Shown here: piece by piece, positions 21,242-29,813 of the stretch | How positions within the stretch are numbered: the first letter of the stretch is position 1 | Layout of the letters: every line of letters starts with the position of its first letter | DNA from: Deltaproteobacteria bacterium | GTDB taxonomy: Bacteria > Desulfobacterota > Desulfomonilia > UBA1062 | Reading direction: 5' to 3' | NCBI GenBank assembly: GCA_018433085.1 | Contig: JAHDRW010000019.1 | Span: forward strand, 217,979 to 281,978 | DNA length: 64,000 nt | Notes under the pieces: model-generated | The model's input: only the letters and a program-made list of their open reading frames with translations | Database searches by the model: none | What the model was told of the DNA's origin: nothing | Position numbers and translations under genes: made by a program

Positions 21242-22255
21242 ATGGCAAAACAATTACGGATCGCTGTGGCGGGTGCGAACACCACGGCGGGCAAAGAAAT
21301 CATAAGCGTACTTGAAGAGCGGGGTTTCCCGGCCGCGGCACTCGTTCCCCTCGCGACCCAGAGATCGCTCGGCAGCACCGTCCAGTACCGGGATGAGGAC
21401 ATTCCGGTGCAGGCCATAAAAAACGCCTCGTTTCAGGGTGTGGACATCGCGTTTTTCGCCTCGACCGAGAAGATCAGCCGGGAGTATGCCCCTGGCGCGG
21501 TGAAGCAGGGATGCACGGTGATCGACACCACGCCCTGCTTCCGGATGGACAAAGATGTCCCGCTGATCGTCCCCGAGATCAACGCCCACCGGATATCCGG
21601 ACACAAAGGCCTCATCGCGTGCCCATCCCCAGCGGCCGTGCAGGCGGCCCTGGTGCTGGCGCCCATTCACCGGGCAGCCGTGGTCCGCAGGGTGGTTGTC
21701 TCAACCTACCAGGCCGTATCCGACATGGGGGACACGGCGCTGGAGGAGCTCACCGAGCAGATCGCCGACCTTTTCAACTTTCGCGAGACCCGTTCGGCCG
21801 TATTTCCACACCAGATGGCCTTCAACGTCATACCCCAGACTGACGAGTTCATGGACAACGCCTATACAGCGGACGAGATGCGCATCGCGGACGAGACGAA
21901 GAGGGTCCTGGAGGACGGCGCCATCCGGATCAGCGCCACCACGGTCCTGGTGCCCATGTACTACTGCCACTCCCAGTCCGTGAACATCGAGACCGCGAAA
22001 AAGCTGCCGCCCGAGAACGCCCGGGCGATACTCAAACGCTCGCCCGGAATCAGGGTTGAGGACAACCCGGCTACGGGAGTCTACCCGCTGCCCGTGTATG
22101 TAACCGGACAGGACGAATGCTTCGTCGGCAGGATCAGGGAAGACCTCTCCACGGAAAACGGTATCGTCCTGTGGAGCGTCTCGGACAACATCCGGAAAGG
22201 GACCGCTATCAACGCGGTCCAGATCGCGGAGCACCTGATCTCCATGGAGCGGTGA
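21242..22255 (+). CDS. Asd-family protein lacking the catalytic cysteine (USG-1-like)
   Basis: 338 residues aligning along the full length with aspartate-semialdehyde dehydrogenase: N-terminal Rossmann start LRIAVAGANTTAGKEI, VSTYQAVSDMG, and C-terminal dimerisation domain. The active-site motif normally read as IANPNC(S/T)T is here IACPSPAAVQ: the catalytic Cys position is Pro130 and a Cys (127) occupies the Asn position. The substrate-binding Arg of RVPxxxxH is Leu236, though His243 remains. It should therefore not act as the dehydrogenase. USG-1 proteins, known next to asd in other proteobacteria, are Asd relatives of unknown role. AAGGA lies five bases before ATG 21242; earlier starts fall in the terminator. 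Confidence 0.85.
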   Translation: MAKQLRIAVAGANTTAGKEIISVLEERGFPAAALVPLATQRSLGSTVQYRDEDIPVQAIKNASFQGVDIAFFASTEKISREYAPGAVKQGCTVIDTTPCFRMDKDVPLIVPEINAHRISGHKGLIACPSPAAVQAALVLAPIHRAAVVRRVVVSTYQAVSDMGDTALEELTEQIADLFNFRETRSAVFPHQMAFNVIPQTDEFMDNAYTADEMRIADETKRVLEDGAIRISATTVLVPMYYCHSQSVNIETAKKLPPENARAILKRSPGIRVEDNPATGVYPLPVYVTGQDECFVGRIREDLSTENGIVLWSVSDNIRKGTAINAVQIAEHLISMER

Positions 22256-22300
22256 GGAACGATGAACGAACAAGATGCACGAACATCTCCCTGACGCGCC

Positions 22301-23077
22301 ATGCAGATGACCTTGGGGCAGTATATTCCCGGATCCTCACGGGTCCACAACCTGGACCCGCGGGTGAAGCTCTTTCTCATGGGTTTCAGTATCGGTGCGG
22401 CGTTTCAAATGGACACCCCTCCCGGGCTGGTATTGTTTTTCGCGGCGTGCTCTTTCGTCACGCTGATTGCAGGCCTGTCGTTCCTGAGGCTCGTCAAGGG
22501 ACTGAGTCCCTTTCTCTGGCTCTTTGCCATGACCGCGGTGCTCCACGTCTTCATGACCCCGGGAAGCCCCATCCCCTGGATTCCCCATGCCACCTGGCAG
22601 GGACTCTCGAATGGTGTCAACACCGGCTTCCAGCTGATCTTCGCCATCTGGATTTCCACCCTCATGACCCTGACCACCTCTCCGCTCGACATGGTGTGGG
22701 CCATGGAGTGGTACATGAAGCCCCTGAAGTATCTCAAGGTGCCCGTGGACGACATCGCCCTGCTCATCATGCTGGCTATCCGCTTCATCCCCCTTCTGTT
22801 CGAGGAGACCGACCGGATCATCAAGGCCCAGAAGGCCCGGGGCGTTGACATCGAGACAGGCGGCGTCTTCAGGAGGATGCGTTCCCTGGTGCCGGTCATC
22901 GTGCCCCTGCTGCACAGCGTGTTTCGGCGCGCCGACGATCTGGCCATCGCGCTCACCTTAAGAGGCTACTCCCCGGGCATCACCCGGACCCGGATGAAGC
23001 GCCCCCATGCCGGGAAGAGCGACATCGCCTCCCTGGCAGGCGTGACCACCATCCTCATAGCGCTGATTCTGCTCTAA
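22301..23077 (+). CDS. ecfT: Energy-coupling factor transporter transmembrane protein (EcfT/CbiQ family)
   Basis: 258 residues, five to six membrane helices. The two coupling-helix signatures are present: AQKARG near residue 185 and LTLRGY near 228, which in EcfT dock onto the ATPase subunits. ECF transporters need a pair of EcfA ATPases and a vitamin- or metal-specific S component; none is in the window, so this is an orphan T component that may use subunits encoded elsewhere. It lies 45 nt after the Asd-like gene on the same strand. Its stop codon overlaps the truncated DJ-1 fragment on the other strand. Confidence 0.88.
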   Translation: MQMTLGQYIPGSSRVHNLDPRVKLFLMGFSIGAAFQMDTPPGLVLFFAACSFVTLIAGLSFLRLVKGLSPFLWLFAMTAVLHVFMTPGSPIPWIPHATWQGLSNGVNTGFQLIFAIWISTLMTLTTSPLDMVWAMEWYMKPLKYLKVPVDDIALLIMLAIRFIPLLFEETDRIIKAQKARGVDIETGGVFRRMRSLVPVIVPLLHSVFRRADDLAIALTLRGYSPGITRTRMKRPHAGKSDIASLAGVTTILIALILL

Positions 23078-23307
23078 AAGGGGACCGGGGACGGATTCAT
23101 TTCCCCTGTATCGAGGCCCAGGTCTTCTACCAGGGAATCCGGCATAGCCCTGAATCCGAACGTGCGTTTCAGCGTCTGGTGGAGTCCGGCCGTAACAATG
23201 CGTATCGGCTGGCTTCCGAATGTAACAGCCCAACCCAGAACATCGGTGAACACCGATACCTCGTAAGCCTCGAAACCGTTTGCGTGCAGGATGAGCACTT
23301 TTTTCAT
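23074..23307 (-). pseudogene. Truncated DJ-1/PfpI-family gene (5-prime third only)
   Basis: The 77 codons start like a DJ-1/PfpI protein: MKKVLILHANGFEAYEVSVFTDVL, then the strand RIVTAGLHQTLKRTFGFRAMP, then PDSLVEDLGLDT. At the point where the family continues with DFDALxxPGG the sequence becomes GEMNPSPVPF and stops. The nucleophilic-elbow Cys and about 110 residues are lost. The replacement sequence is the palindromic element at 23077-23107, so the gene seems to have been cut by that element or by recombination at it. Expression is doubtful. Confidence 0.7.
23077..23107. repeat. REP-like palindromic element
   Basis: The sequence AAAAGGGGACCGGGGACGGA followed by TTCATTTCCCC can fold through GGGGA/TCCCC. 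It resembles the short palindromes ending in runs of G and C often scattered in deltaproteobacterial genomes and mobilised by Y1 transposases. Only one clear copy is in the window, so the class is an inference. Confidence 0.35.
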
Positions 23308-23612
23308 GATCTCAGACCATATTCCGGGAAATGAATGTAATTTGTGATACGCAATTTTATTTCATGTATGAGAAAACATCCGAGGGGAAAGTTGAGAAGG
23401 AGAGAATTGACAAAAGGAAAAGCCCATGCTTTTATGGATAATCCTGATTCATGTTTTATTTATGGAATGAAAAGGAAGGACGCGAGGCGACAAAACAAGG
23501 TCTGAAAAGACATCCCCGGAGATATGGCTCCGCCTTGCAGAGAATTCCCTGATCCCGATATGAGAACGGGTGTCGCAAAACGCTGACCCCGGGCTGAGCA
23601 AAGGGCGGAAGC
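23308..23612 (+). promoter_or_regulatory. AT-rich spacer with likely promoter of the RND operon
   Basis: No gene is seen in these 305 bases. TTGACA (23407-23412) and TTTTAT (23430-23435) are 17 nt apart and point toward the RND adaptor gene, leaving a leader of about 170 nt. No convincing operator palindrome or regulator gene is adjacent. Confidence 0.45.
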
Positions 23613-24665
23613 ATGAAAAAGATCATTTACCTGTCGATCGTAATCGTTTTTCTGGTGGCTGTTTTCGTGAGGATCAATGCCATCTCGTCCCTGGCGGACA
23701 AGCAGGCTCCCGGCATCGACCAGTACTACCGCGACAACGGCATTCCGGTCGAGGTGAGCACGGTGAGCAGGGGCGAGTTTCTCGTGTTCTGCAGGGTGAA
23801 CGCCCAGGTGCTCGGTCTCAGGCAGACCGAGATCGTCACGCAGGTCGCAGCCAAGATCCTCAAGGTACACCACGAGGTGGGCGACCGCGTCAGGGCCGAC
23901 GAGGTGATCATCAGCCTCGACAAGGAAGACCCCCGCAGCTCCGCCCAGTACCGCCAGCTCAAGGCGGTCTACGAAACCACCCTGCTGAACTATCAGCGCA
24001 TCCTCGAGCTGAAGGAGTCCGGCGCAGTCTCACAGAGCGAGCTCGATTCGATCAAGATGAAGCTCGACGTCGACCGGGCCAACCTCGAGAGCGTGGTGGA
24101 GTCGGTGTCCCTGTCCAGCCCCATCGAGGGGGTGATCCTGGACCTCAATGCCCGCGAGGGCGAGCTCGTCACCCCGGCGCGGCCGGTGGCCGTGGTCGCC
24201 CGGATGGACCGCGTCAGGCTCGTCTCCGAGGTGAGCGAGTCCGATATCCGCACCATCCGGCCCGGCCAGAGGGTGATCGTGGACGACGCCCAGGGCGGGG
24301 GCTCCAACACCGGGAGCGTGACCAAGGTCTCCCTGAACGCCAACCCGACCACAGGCCTTTTCCGGATCGAGATGGAGGTCGAGAACACCAACTCCGGGCT
24401 CCGGATCGGCACCTATACCACCGCACGGGTGGAGGTGCTCCGTGACGGGGAGGCCCTCTCGGCGGACTTGAGGGCCTTGCAGCAGGAACCGGACGGCTCC
24501 TACTATATGTTCGTCGTCACCGGGGACCGGGCTTTCAAGAAGTCCGTAGAGATATCCGGGATGAACGACGACAGGGTCCGGATCGTATCCGGCATCGGCG
24601 AGAACGACCGCGTGGTGACCAGCGGGTTCACCAGGCTTTCCGACAATCACAAGGTCCTCTTCTGA
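23613..24665 (+). CDS. RND efflux periplasmic adaptor (HlyD/MFP family)
   Basis: 350 residues. An N-terminal membrane anchor (about 4-22) is followed by a lipoyl half (LKVHHEVGDRVRADEVI), a coiled-coil hairpin (about 95-155), the second lipoyl half (LSSPIEGVILDLNAREGELV) and beta-barrel and membrane-proximal domains. It links the inner-membrane pump to an outer-membrane channel. ATG 23613 follows a spacer with a promoter. The pump gene starts 26 nt downstream. No TolC-like gene is in the window, so the outer-membrane partner is elsewhere. Confidence 0.92.
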   Translation: MKKIIYLSIVIVFLVAVFVRINAISSLADKQAPGIDQYYRDNGIPVEVSTVSRGEFLVFCRVNAQVLGLRQTEIVTQVAAKILKVHHEVGDRVRADEVIISLDKEDPRSSAQYRQLKAVYETTLLNYQRILELKESGAVSQSELDSIKMKLDVDRANLESVVESVSLSSPIEGVILDLNAREGELVTPARPVAVVARMDRVRLVSEVSESDIRTIRPGQRVIVDDAQGGGSNTGSVTKVSLNANPTTGLFRIEMEVENTNSGLRIGTYTTARVEVLRDGEALSADLRALQQEPDGSYYMFVVTGDRAFKKSVEISGMNDDRVRIVSGIGENDRVVTSGFTRLSDNHKVLF

Positions 24666-24691
24666 TCCCCGCCGATGAAGACGGATAATTT

Positions 24692-27600
24692 ATGAATATC
24701 ATCAGGCTCTTCATCAACCGGCCGGTCACCACCCTGATGATGGTGTTCGTGTTCGTGGTGCTCGGGTTCATCTCCTACCAGCGGATGAACGTGGATCTCT
24801 TTCCCGATATCGACCTCCCCATCGTGCTCATCACGCAGGTATACGAGGGTGCAGCGCCCGAGGAAATCGAGATTCAGGTCGTCAAGGAGGTGGAGGACGC
24901 GGTATCGAACATCAGCGACATCAAACACATCAACTCGAAGATCTACGAGAACTACGCCCTGACCATCATCGAGTTCAATTATGGGGTGGACGCCGACATC
25001 AAGGCCATAGAGGTCAAGGACAAGGTTGACGCCGTCACAAAGGACCTGCCCGACGATGCCGATAAGCCCGTGATCGAAAAGTTCGATCCCTTCGACGAGC
25101 CGACCCTGAGCATTGCCCTGTTCAGCGACACCATGCCCATTCACAAGATCTACGATTATGCCGACGACGTGCTCAAGGACCGCTTCTCACAGGTAAGGGG
25201 CGTGGCGAGCGTGGAGGTGGTCGGGGGCAAGGAGCGGCAGATCAACGTGCGCGCCGACCTTCCGAAACTCATGAATTACGGTGTCTCGCTCGTCGACGTG
25301 GCGGCCGCTATAAAGGCGAGGAACCTCGACGTACCCGCGGGCTCGATGGACCGGGGCACCTTCGAGATCGGGGTGAGGCTCAAAGGGCAGTTTCAGACCG
25401 TACAGGAGATTGCCGACATGCACCTGTCCGTGGAGAAGCGGGGCATCTTCCAGCTCAAGGACGTTGCCACGGTTGAGGACGGGTTCAAGGACGTCACCTC
25501 TGCCGCGCGGTTCAACGGCCACGAAGCCGTGATCCTCGATATCTTCAAGCAGACCGACAGCAACGTGGTCGAGACGGCGGACGGTGTCTATACGGTGATC
25601 GACGAGATCAGGGAGGACCTTCCCGCAGGTCTGATGGCCGAGCTCTCCTGGGACAACACCGACTTTATCCGCGAATCCATAAGCGACGCGCTCTCCAGCA
25701 TCTTTCTCGGCGTGGTGCTCACCGCGCTCGTGCTCTTTCTGTTTCTGGGGGACATCAGGATGGCGATGGTCGCGGCCGTGGTAATACCCACCTCCATCAT
25801 CTCGTCTTTCATTATCATGCAGGCCCTGGGCTTCACCCTGAACATCGTCACCCTCATGGCCCTGGGAGTTTCCATCGGGGCCCTGGTGGCCAACGCCATC
25901 GTCATCATCGAGAACATCTACAAGCACATCCTCGCCCACGACGATCCCAAGGAGGGAACGGTACGCGGGACCTGGGAGGTGCTGGTCGCGGTGCTGGCCT
26001 CCGCGGGCACCAACATCGTGGTGTTCATCCCCATCGCGTTCATGAAAGGCATATTCGGCCAGGTCTTCTTTCCCTTCGGGATCACGGTCGTTGCGGCCAC
26101 GGTGTTCTCCATCATTGCATCGTTCTCGCTCACGCCCATGCTCTCGTACTTTGCCATGAGGAGAACCAGAGATCCGGGAAAAGGGTGGGGTGTCATCGGT
26201 CCGAGGCTGAAGTTCTTCGCGCTGGGCGTGGAGAAGGTCAGGGACGAATACCTCAAGGTCCTTGATGTCTGCCTGCGGTGGCGCAAGCTCACCATCGTCT
26301 TCACGCTCCTGATATTCGCAGGCTCGGTCATGGTCATGAGATATGTCGGCGGAGAACCTTTTCCGTCCGCCGACAGCTCGGAGATCACCATAAACGCCGA
26401 GCTCCCCGAGGATGCCTCCATCGACGCGAGCACGCAGGTGATGCACCGGATCGAAGAGGAGGTGAAGAACATGCCCGAGCTCAAGGACTATTCCTCCACC
26501 GTGGGTGGGAAAAATCGCGGCATCAACGATCTGCGCATCCATGCCAGGCTCGTGGACGTCAAGGAACGCTCCAGGAGCGACAAGGAGATCTCAGAAGGGC
26601 TCGTTGAACCCCTGTGCACGATCCCAGACCTCGATTTCAGTGTTACAGCGGGCAGGTCCTACGGCAACGAGGGGGACATGGATATCGAGCTCTATGGCCC
26701 GGAATATCCCGAGTTGGTCAGGGTTTCGGGAATGGTCAGGGAGATCATGAACGACACGGGCAACTACCAGAGCATCATCAGCTCGTACAAGACGCCCAGA
26801 CGCGAGATGCGCTTTGTTTCCGATCCGTTCAAATCCACGGTCTACGGCGGCAAGAATGCCGGTCTGGGAGGGACCCTGAGAACGGCGATCGAGGGTGACA
26901 ACTCATCGCTCTTCCGCCAGGGCGGGCAGGAATACGACATCAACGTCGCCCTGGACGAGAAATACACCAGCTCCATAAATCTCCTGGGCGCCATCCTGGT
27001 TCCCCTGGGCAAAGACAAGGACCTCTTTCCCATCAACAAGGTGGGCGAGTTTGTGCCGGCACGCGCCGAGGCGAGCATCGAGCGCAAGGACAAAGAACGC
27101 AAGATCACGCTGACGAGCTATCTGAGCCGGCTCAGCCTGACCGAGAACATGGCCATCCTCAAGGAGATGTTTTCATCACTCGACCTTGAGCCGGGCTACC
27201 GGATCGAGTTTGCCGGCGACGTGGAGATAAACCAGGAGGCGAACGAAGCGGTCTCGGAGGCGTTCATCATCGCCACGATCCTCACCTTCATGCTGCTTGC
27301 AGCGATCCTCAACTCGTTCATCCACCCCTTCACCATCCTGCTCACCGTGCCGCTGGGGCTTGCAGGCGTCTTTTATGCCCTGTTCTTCTCGGGTATCACC
27401 ATGAACATGATGGCCATGATGTCCATGGTCATGCTCGTGGGAATCGTGGTCAACGGCGCCATCCTGATCATCGACGACGCCATGTCCATGAGGAGGGGGG
27501 GAACTGACCCCATAACTTCGGTGAAGGATGCGTGCTCGGATAAGTTCAGACCCATCATCATGTCCAACCTCGCCATCATCTGCGGGCTTCTGCCCCAGGC

Positions 27601-27751
27601 CTTCGGCGGATCCGGGGCGAGCTTCAGGGTGGCCCTCGCTCTGCCCACAATCGGCGGGATAATCGTTTCCACGCTGTTTACACTGTTTTTCATCCCGGTC
27701 ATATTTACCTACATGGAACGGCTCAGGAGAATCAGAGCGCCGAGGATTTAG
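24692..27751 (+). CDS. RND-family efflux permease (AcrB/HAE-type) without the TM4 Asp pair
   Basis: 1019 residues with the usual two-fold design: TM1, a large periplasmic loop, TM2-7, a second loop, TM8-12. The N-terminus (IIRLFINRPVTTLMMVFVF) and first loop (GAAPEEIE, RGVASVEVVGGKERQI) are typical. In TM4, where AcrB has D407-D408, the sequence is GALVANAIVIIENI (A400-N401). TM10 reads GIVVNGAILIIDDA, with no Lys at the AcrB K940 site but two Asp later in the helix. It may use a different proton relay. Substrate is unknown. Co-transcribed with the adaptor. Confidence 0.92.
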   Translation: MNIIRLFINRPVTTLMMVFVFVVLGFISYQRMNVDLFPDIDLPIVLITQVYEGAAPEEIEIQVVKEVEDAVSNISDIKHINSKIYENYALTIIEFNYGVDADIKAIEVKDKVDAVTKDLPDDADKPVIEKFDPFDEPTLSIALFSDTMPIHKIYDYADDVLKDRFSQVRGVASVEVVGGKERQINVRADLPKLMNYGVSLVDVAAAIKARNLDVPAGSMDRGTFEIGVRLKGQFQTVQEIADMHLSVEKRGIFQLKDVATVEDGFKDVTSAARFNGHEAVILDIFKQTDSNVVETADGVYTVIDEIREDLPAGLMAELSWDNTDFIRESISDALSSIFLGVVLTALVLFLFLGDIRMAMVAAVVIPTSIISSFIIMQALGFTLNIVTLMALGVSIGALVANAIVIIENIYKHILAHDDPKEGTVRGTWEVLVAVLASAGTNIVVFIPIAFMKGIFGQVFFPFGITVVAATVFSIIASFSLTPMLSYFAMRRTRDPGKGWGVIGPRLKFFALGVEKVRDEYLKVLDVCLRWRKLTIVFTLLIFAGSVMVMRYVGGEPFPSADSSEITINAELPEDASIDASTQVMHRIEEEVKNMPELKDYSSTVGGKNRGINDLRIHARLVDVKERSRSDKEISEGLVEPLCTIPDLDFSVTAGRSYGNEGDMDIELYGPEYPELVRVSGMVREIMNDTGNYQSIISSYKTPRREMRFVSDPFKSTVYGGKNAGLGGTLRTAIEGDNSSLFRQGGQEYDINVALDEKYTSSINLLGAILVPLGKDKDLFPINKVGEFVPARAEASIERKDKERKITLTSYLSRLSLTENMAILKEMFSSLDLEPGYRIEFAGDVEINQEANEAVSEAFIIATILTFMLLAAILNSFIHPFTILLTVPLGLAGVFYALFFSGITMNMMAMMSMVMLVGIVVNGAILIIDDAMSMRRGGTDPITSVKDACSDKFRPIIMSNLAIICGLLPQAFGGSGASFRVALALPTIGGIIVSTLFTLFFIPVIFTYMERLRRIRAPRI

Positions 27752-27836
27752 CGGACAGTCGGCCCGCCCGGGCGAGGGGTTGTCTTTTTGGGGCTGCGGG
27801 TCAGAGGTCTTCCGACCGCATGAAAAAGGAGCACAC

Positions 27837-29288
27837 ATGGGTAACCCGTTTCCCAGGCACAAAACCAAGATCGTATGCACCATCGGGCCGGCGTCCCGGA
27901 AAAAGGCGGTGCTGAAAGGGCTCGTTCTGGGAGGCATGAACGTGGCACGCCTCAATTTCAGCCATGGAAACCTCGAGCAGCACGCCCAAGATATCGAGAC
28001 CATTCGCGGGGTTTCCCGGGAGCTCGGCAGGACCGTGGCCGTCCTGGGAGACCTCCCGGGCCCCAAGATCCGCGTCGGCATTCTCAAAGGTGGCTCGTGT
28101 ACCCTGCACCAGGGCGATAAGGCGGTGCTCACCACCCGACAGGTGGAGGGCACGTCCGGGGTCATCCCGGTTCAGTTTCCTGATTTTCCCCGGAGCGTGG
28201 AGCCGGGCGACAGGATATTCCTGAACGACGGTTTCATCGAGCTCAAGGCACTGGAGAAGAAAGGGGAGGACATCGTCTGCCGGGTGGTTATCGGCGGCGA
28301 CCTTTTGTCGAACAAGGGAATGAACCTTCCGGATGCGCATCTCACCATGTCTGCGGCCACTGATGAGGATTTGCGGTTTATCGACTTCGGCATCGAGCAG
28401 GGCATCGACATGTTCGGTCTCTCCTTTGTCGGCGGGCCTGACGATATCACCCGGGTCAGGGAATACGCGCGGGCCAGGGGGCGAGAGGTTTTCGTTGTGG
28501 CCAAGATGGAGCGCAGGGAGGCCGTGAAGAAAAGCGAGGAGATCATCGGGGCAGCGGATGCAGTCATGGTCGCCAGGGGCGATCTCGGGGTGGAGATACC
28601 CATCGAGGAGGTACCTCTCGTCCAGAAGCAGCTCATTCTGCAGGCGAATCTGGCCGCGAAGCCGGTCATCACGGCGACGCAGATGCTCGAATCCATGACC
28701 GGCAACACCCGCCCCACCCGGGCCGAGGCCACGGACGTGGCCAATGCCATCTTCGACGGCACTGATGCCGTGATGCTTTCGGAAGAGACCGCAATCGGGA
28801 AATACCCGCTCAAGGCGTGCCGGATGCTCGCCAGGATCGCCAAGGCGGCAGAGGCCGGAAGGTTCCGGGTGGTCTCCGGCACCATCGTGCCCGAGACCAT
28901 CAAGAGGACCATCGAGCTCTCGGGCACGTCGATCAAGGAAGCCCTTTCCCTGAATGTCATCAGGTCCATTGTGTCGCTGGGCATACGCTGTGTGGCCGTA
29001 CCCTCTCGAAGCGGTCTCACCGCGCGGATGATATCCAGGCTCAAGGGAGACGCGTGGGTCGTGGCCCTGTGCATCGACGATTCCGTGCTCAGGACCCTGA
29101 GCCTTTCCTCGGGGGTGCACCCAGTGCTCAAGGGTGGACTCTCCTCGGACGAAGACATCATTTCCTCCCTGCGCGGCAACGGGTTCGTCCGGGAAAACGA
29201 GGCCTTTATCCTGGTACGCAGAGAGACCTACCACCATCTGGGAGTTCAGAACACCATGAAGATCATCGCCAGGGATTCCGTCCGGTAG
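27837..29288 (+). CDS. pyk: Pyruvate kinase
   Basis: Transfers phosphate from phosphoenolpyruvate to ADP. 483 residues. Barrel motifs are intact: VARLNFSHG, the catalytic lysine in VVAKMERREAV, MVARGDLGVEIP and FDGTDAVMLSEETAIGKYP; the C-terminal domain follows. The usual KIE is KME here, a mild variation. ATG 27837 is fixed by AAGGAG five bases upstream. It starts 86 nt after the RND pump gene; the relationship looks positional only. A PPDK/PEP synthase regulator at 56989 acts on the opposite direction of the same reaction. Confidence 0.96.
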   Translation: MGNPFPRHKTKIVCTIGPASRKKAVLKGLVLGGMNVARLNFSHGNLEQHAQDIETIRGVSRELGRTVAVLGDLPGPKIRVGILKGGSCTLHQGDKAVLTTRQVEGTSGVIPVQFPDFPRSVEPGDRIFLNDGFIELKALEKKGEDIVCRVVIGGDLLSNKGMNLPDAHLTMSAATDEDLRFIDFGIEQGIDMFGLSFVGGPDDITRVREYARARGREVFVVAKMERREAVKKSEEIIGAADAVMVARGDLGVEIPIEEVPLVQKQLILQANLAAKPVITATQMLESMTGNTRPTRAEATDVANAIFDGTDAVMLSEETAIGKYPLKACRMLARIAKAAEAGRFRVVSGTIVPETIKRTIELSGTSIKEALSLNVIRSIVSLGIRCVAVPSRSGLTARMISRLKGDAWVVALCIDDSVLRTLSLSSGVHPVLKGGLSSDEDIISSLRGNGFVRENEAFILVRRETYHHLGVQNTMKIIARDSVR

Positions 29289-29332
29289 TGCGCCGGGAAA
29301 TCCCGGCCGTTTGCCGGGAACAGGCATGGGAA

Positions 29333-29360
29333 TTGTCTTTACCCCATAACGGGTTATTAT
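29333..29360 (+). promoter_or_regulatory. Likely sigma70 promoter of the 57-residue gene
   Basis: TTGTCT (29333-29338) and TATTAT (29355-29360) are 16 nt apart, 37 nt before the start codon at 29398. Confidence 0.5.
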
Positions 29361-29397
29361 GAAATTATAGAGACAAACAATCAGGAAAGGGAGACAC

Positions 29398-29571
29398 ATG
29401 ATCCGTGTAGACCTCACAGCAGAGGAGAGGGATGTTCTCCATAACATTCTGAGCAACTATGTTTCGGACCTCCGCATGGAAATAGCGGACACCGACCGCC
29501 AGGATTTCAGGGAGACGATCAGAAAGCAGAAGGAAATTCTGCAGAAGATCATCGATGCCCTGGGGAAATGA
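29398..29571 (+). CDS. Small conserved-looking helical protein (57 aa)
   Basis: MIRVDLTAEERDVLHNILSN opens a highly charged, all-helical 57-residue protein ending IIDALGK. GGGAG lies five bases before the ATG and a good promoter lies upstream, so this is a convincing gene despite its size. The alternating pattern suggests a helical hairpin. Similar short proteins occur in Geobacter-like genomes as far as I recall; no function is known to me. It stands alone between pyk and the response regulator. Confidence 0.75.
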   Translation: MIRVDLTAEERDVLHNILSNYVSDLRMEIADTDRQDFRETIRKQKEILQKIIDALGK

Positions 29572-29723
29572 CGTGAGCCTTAAGCATGCATGAGCCCGCC
29601 GGAAGTTTGGAGTGAAGCCCGTGAAACGAGCGGTACGGGCATCCCTGCTTCGACGTGCCCCCGCCGCTCCCGCCCCGGGTGAACCGGCGGTCGTGAGTCT
29701 TGAACGCCCCGGGTGATTATCGT

Positions 29724-29752
29724 TTGTACTTTTCCCTGAATTTCGCTATAAC
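29724..29752 (+). promoter_or_regulatory. Possible promoter of the response regulator gene
   Basis: TTGTAC (29724-29729) and TATAAC (29747-29752) are 17 nt apart, giving a leader of about 55 nt. The rest of the 29572-29723 spacer shows nothing recognisable. Confidence 0.4.
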
Positions 29753-29813
29753 ATCCTGTACACACTGTGAAGTCGTATTGAATGTATAAGACACAAAGAG
29801 GGGGTGCAGCGTT

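Noticed and set aside
27752..27790. Possible terminator between the RND pump and pyk
   Set aside because: GC-rich inverted pieces and a T5 run are present, but no stem folds with an acceptable loop directly before the T run.
29292..29305. Small hairpin CCGGG-AAAT-CCCGG after pyk
   Set aside because: Five pairs and no T tract; not enough to call a terminator.
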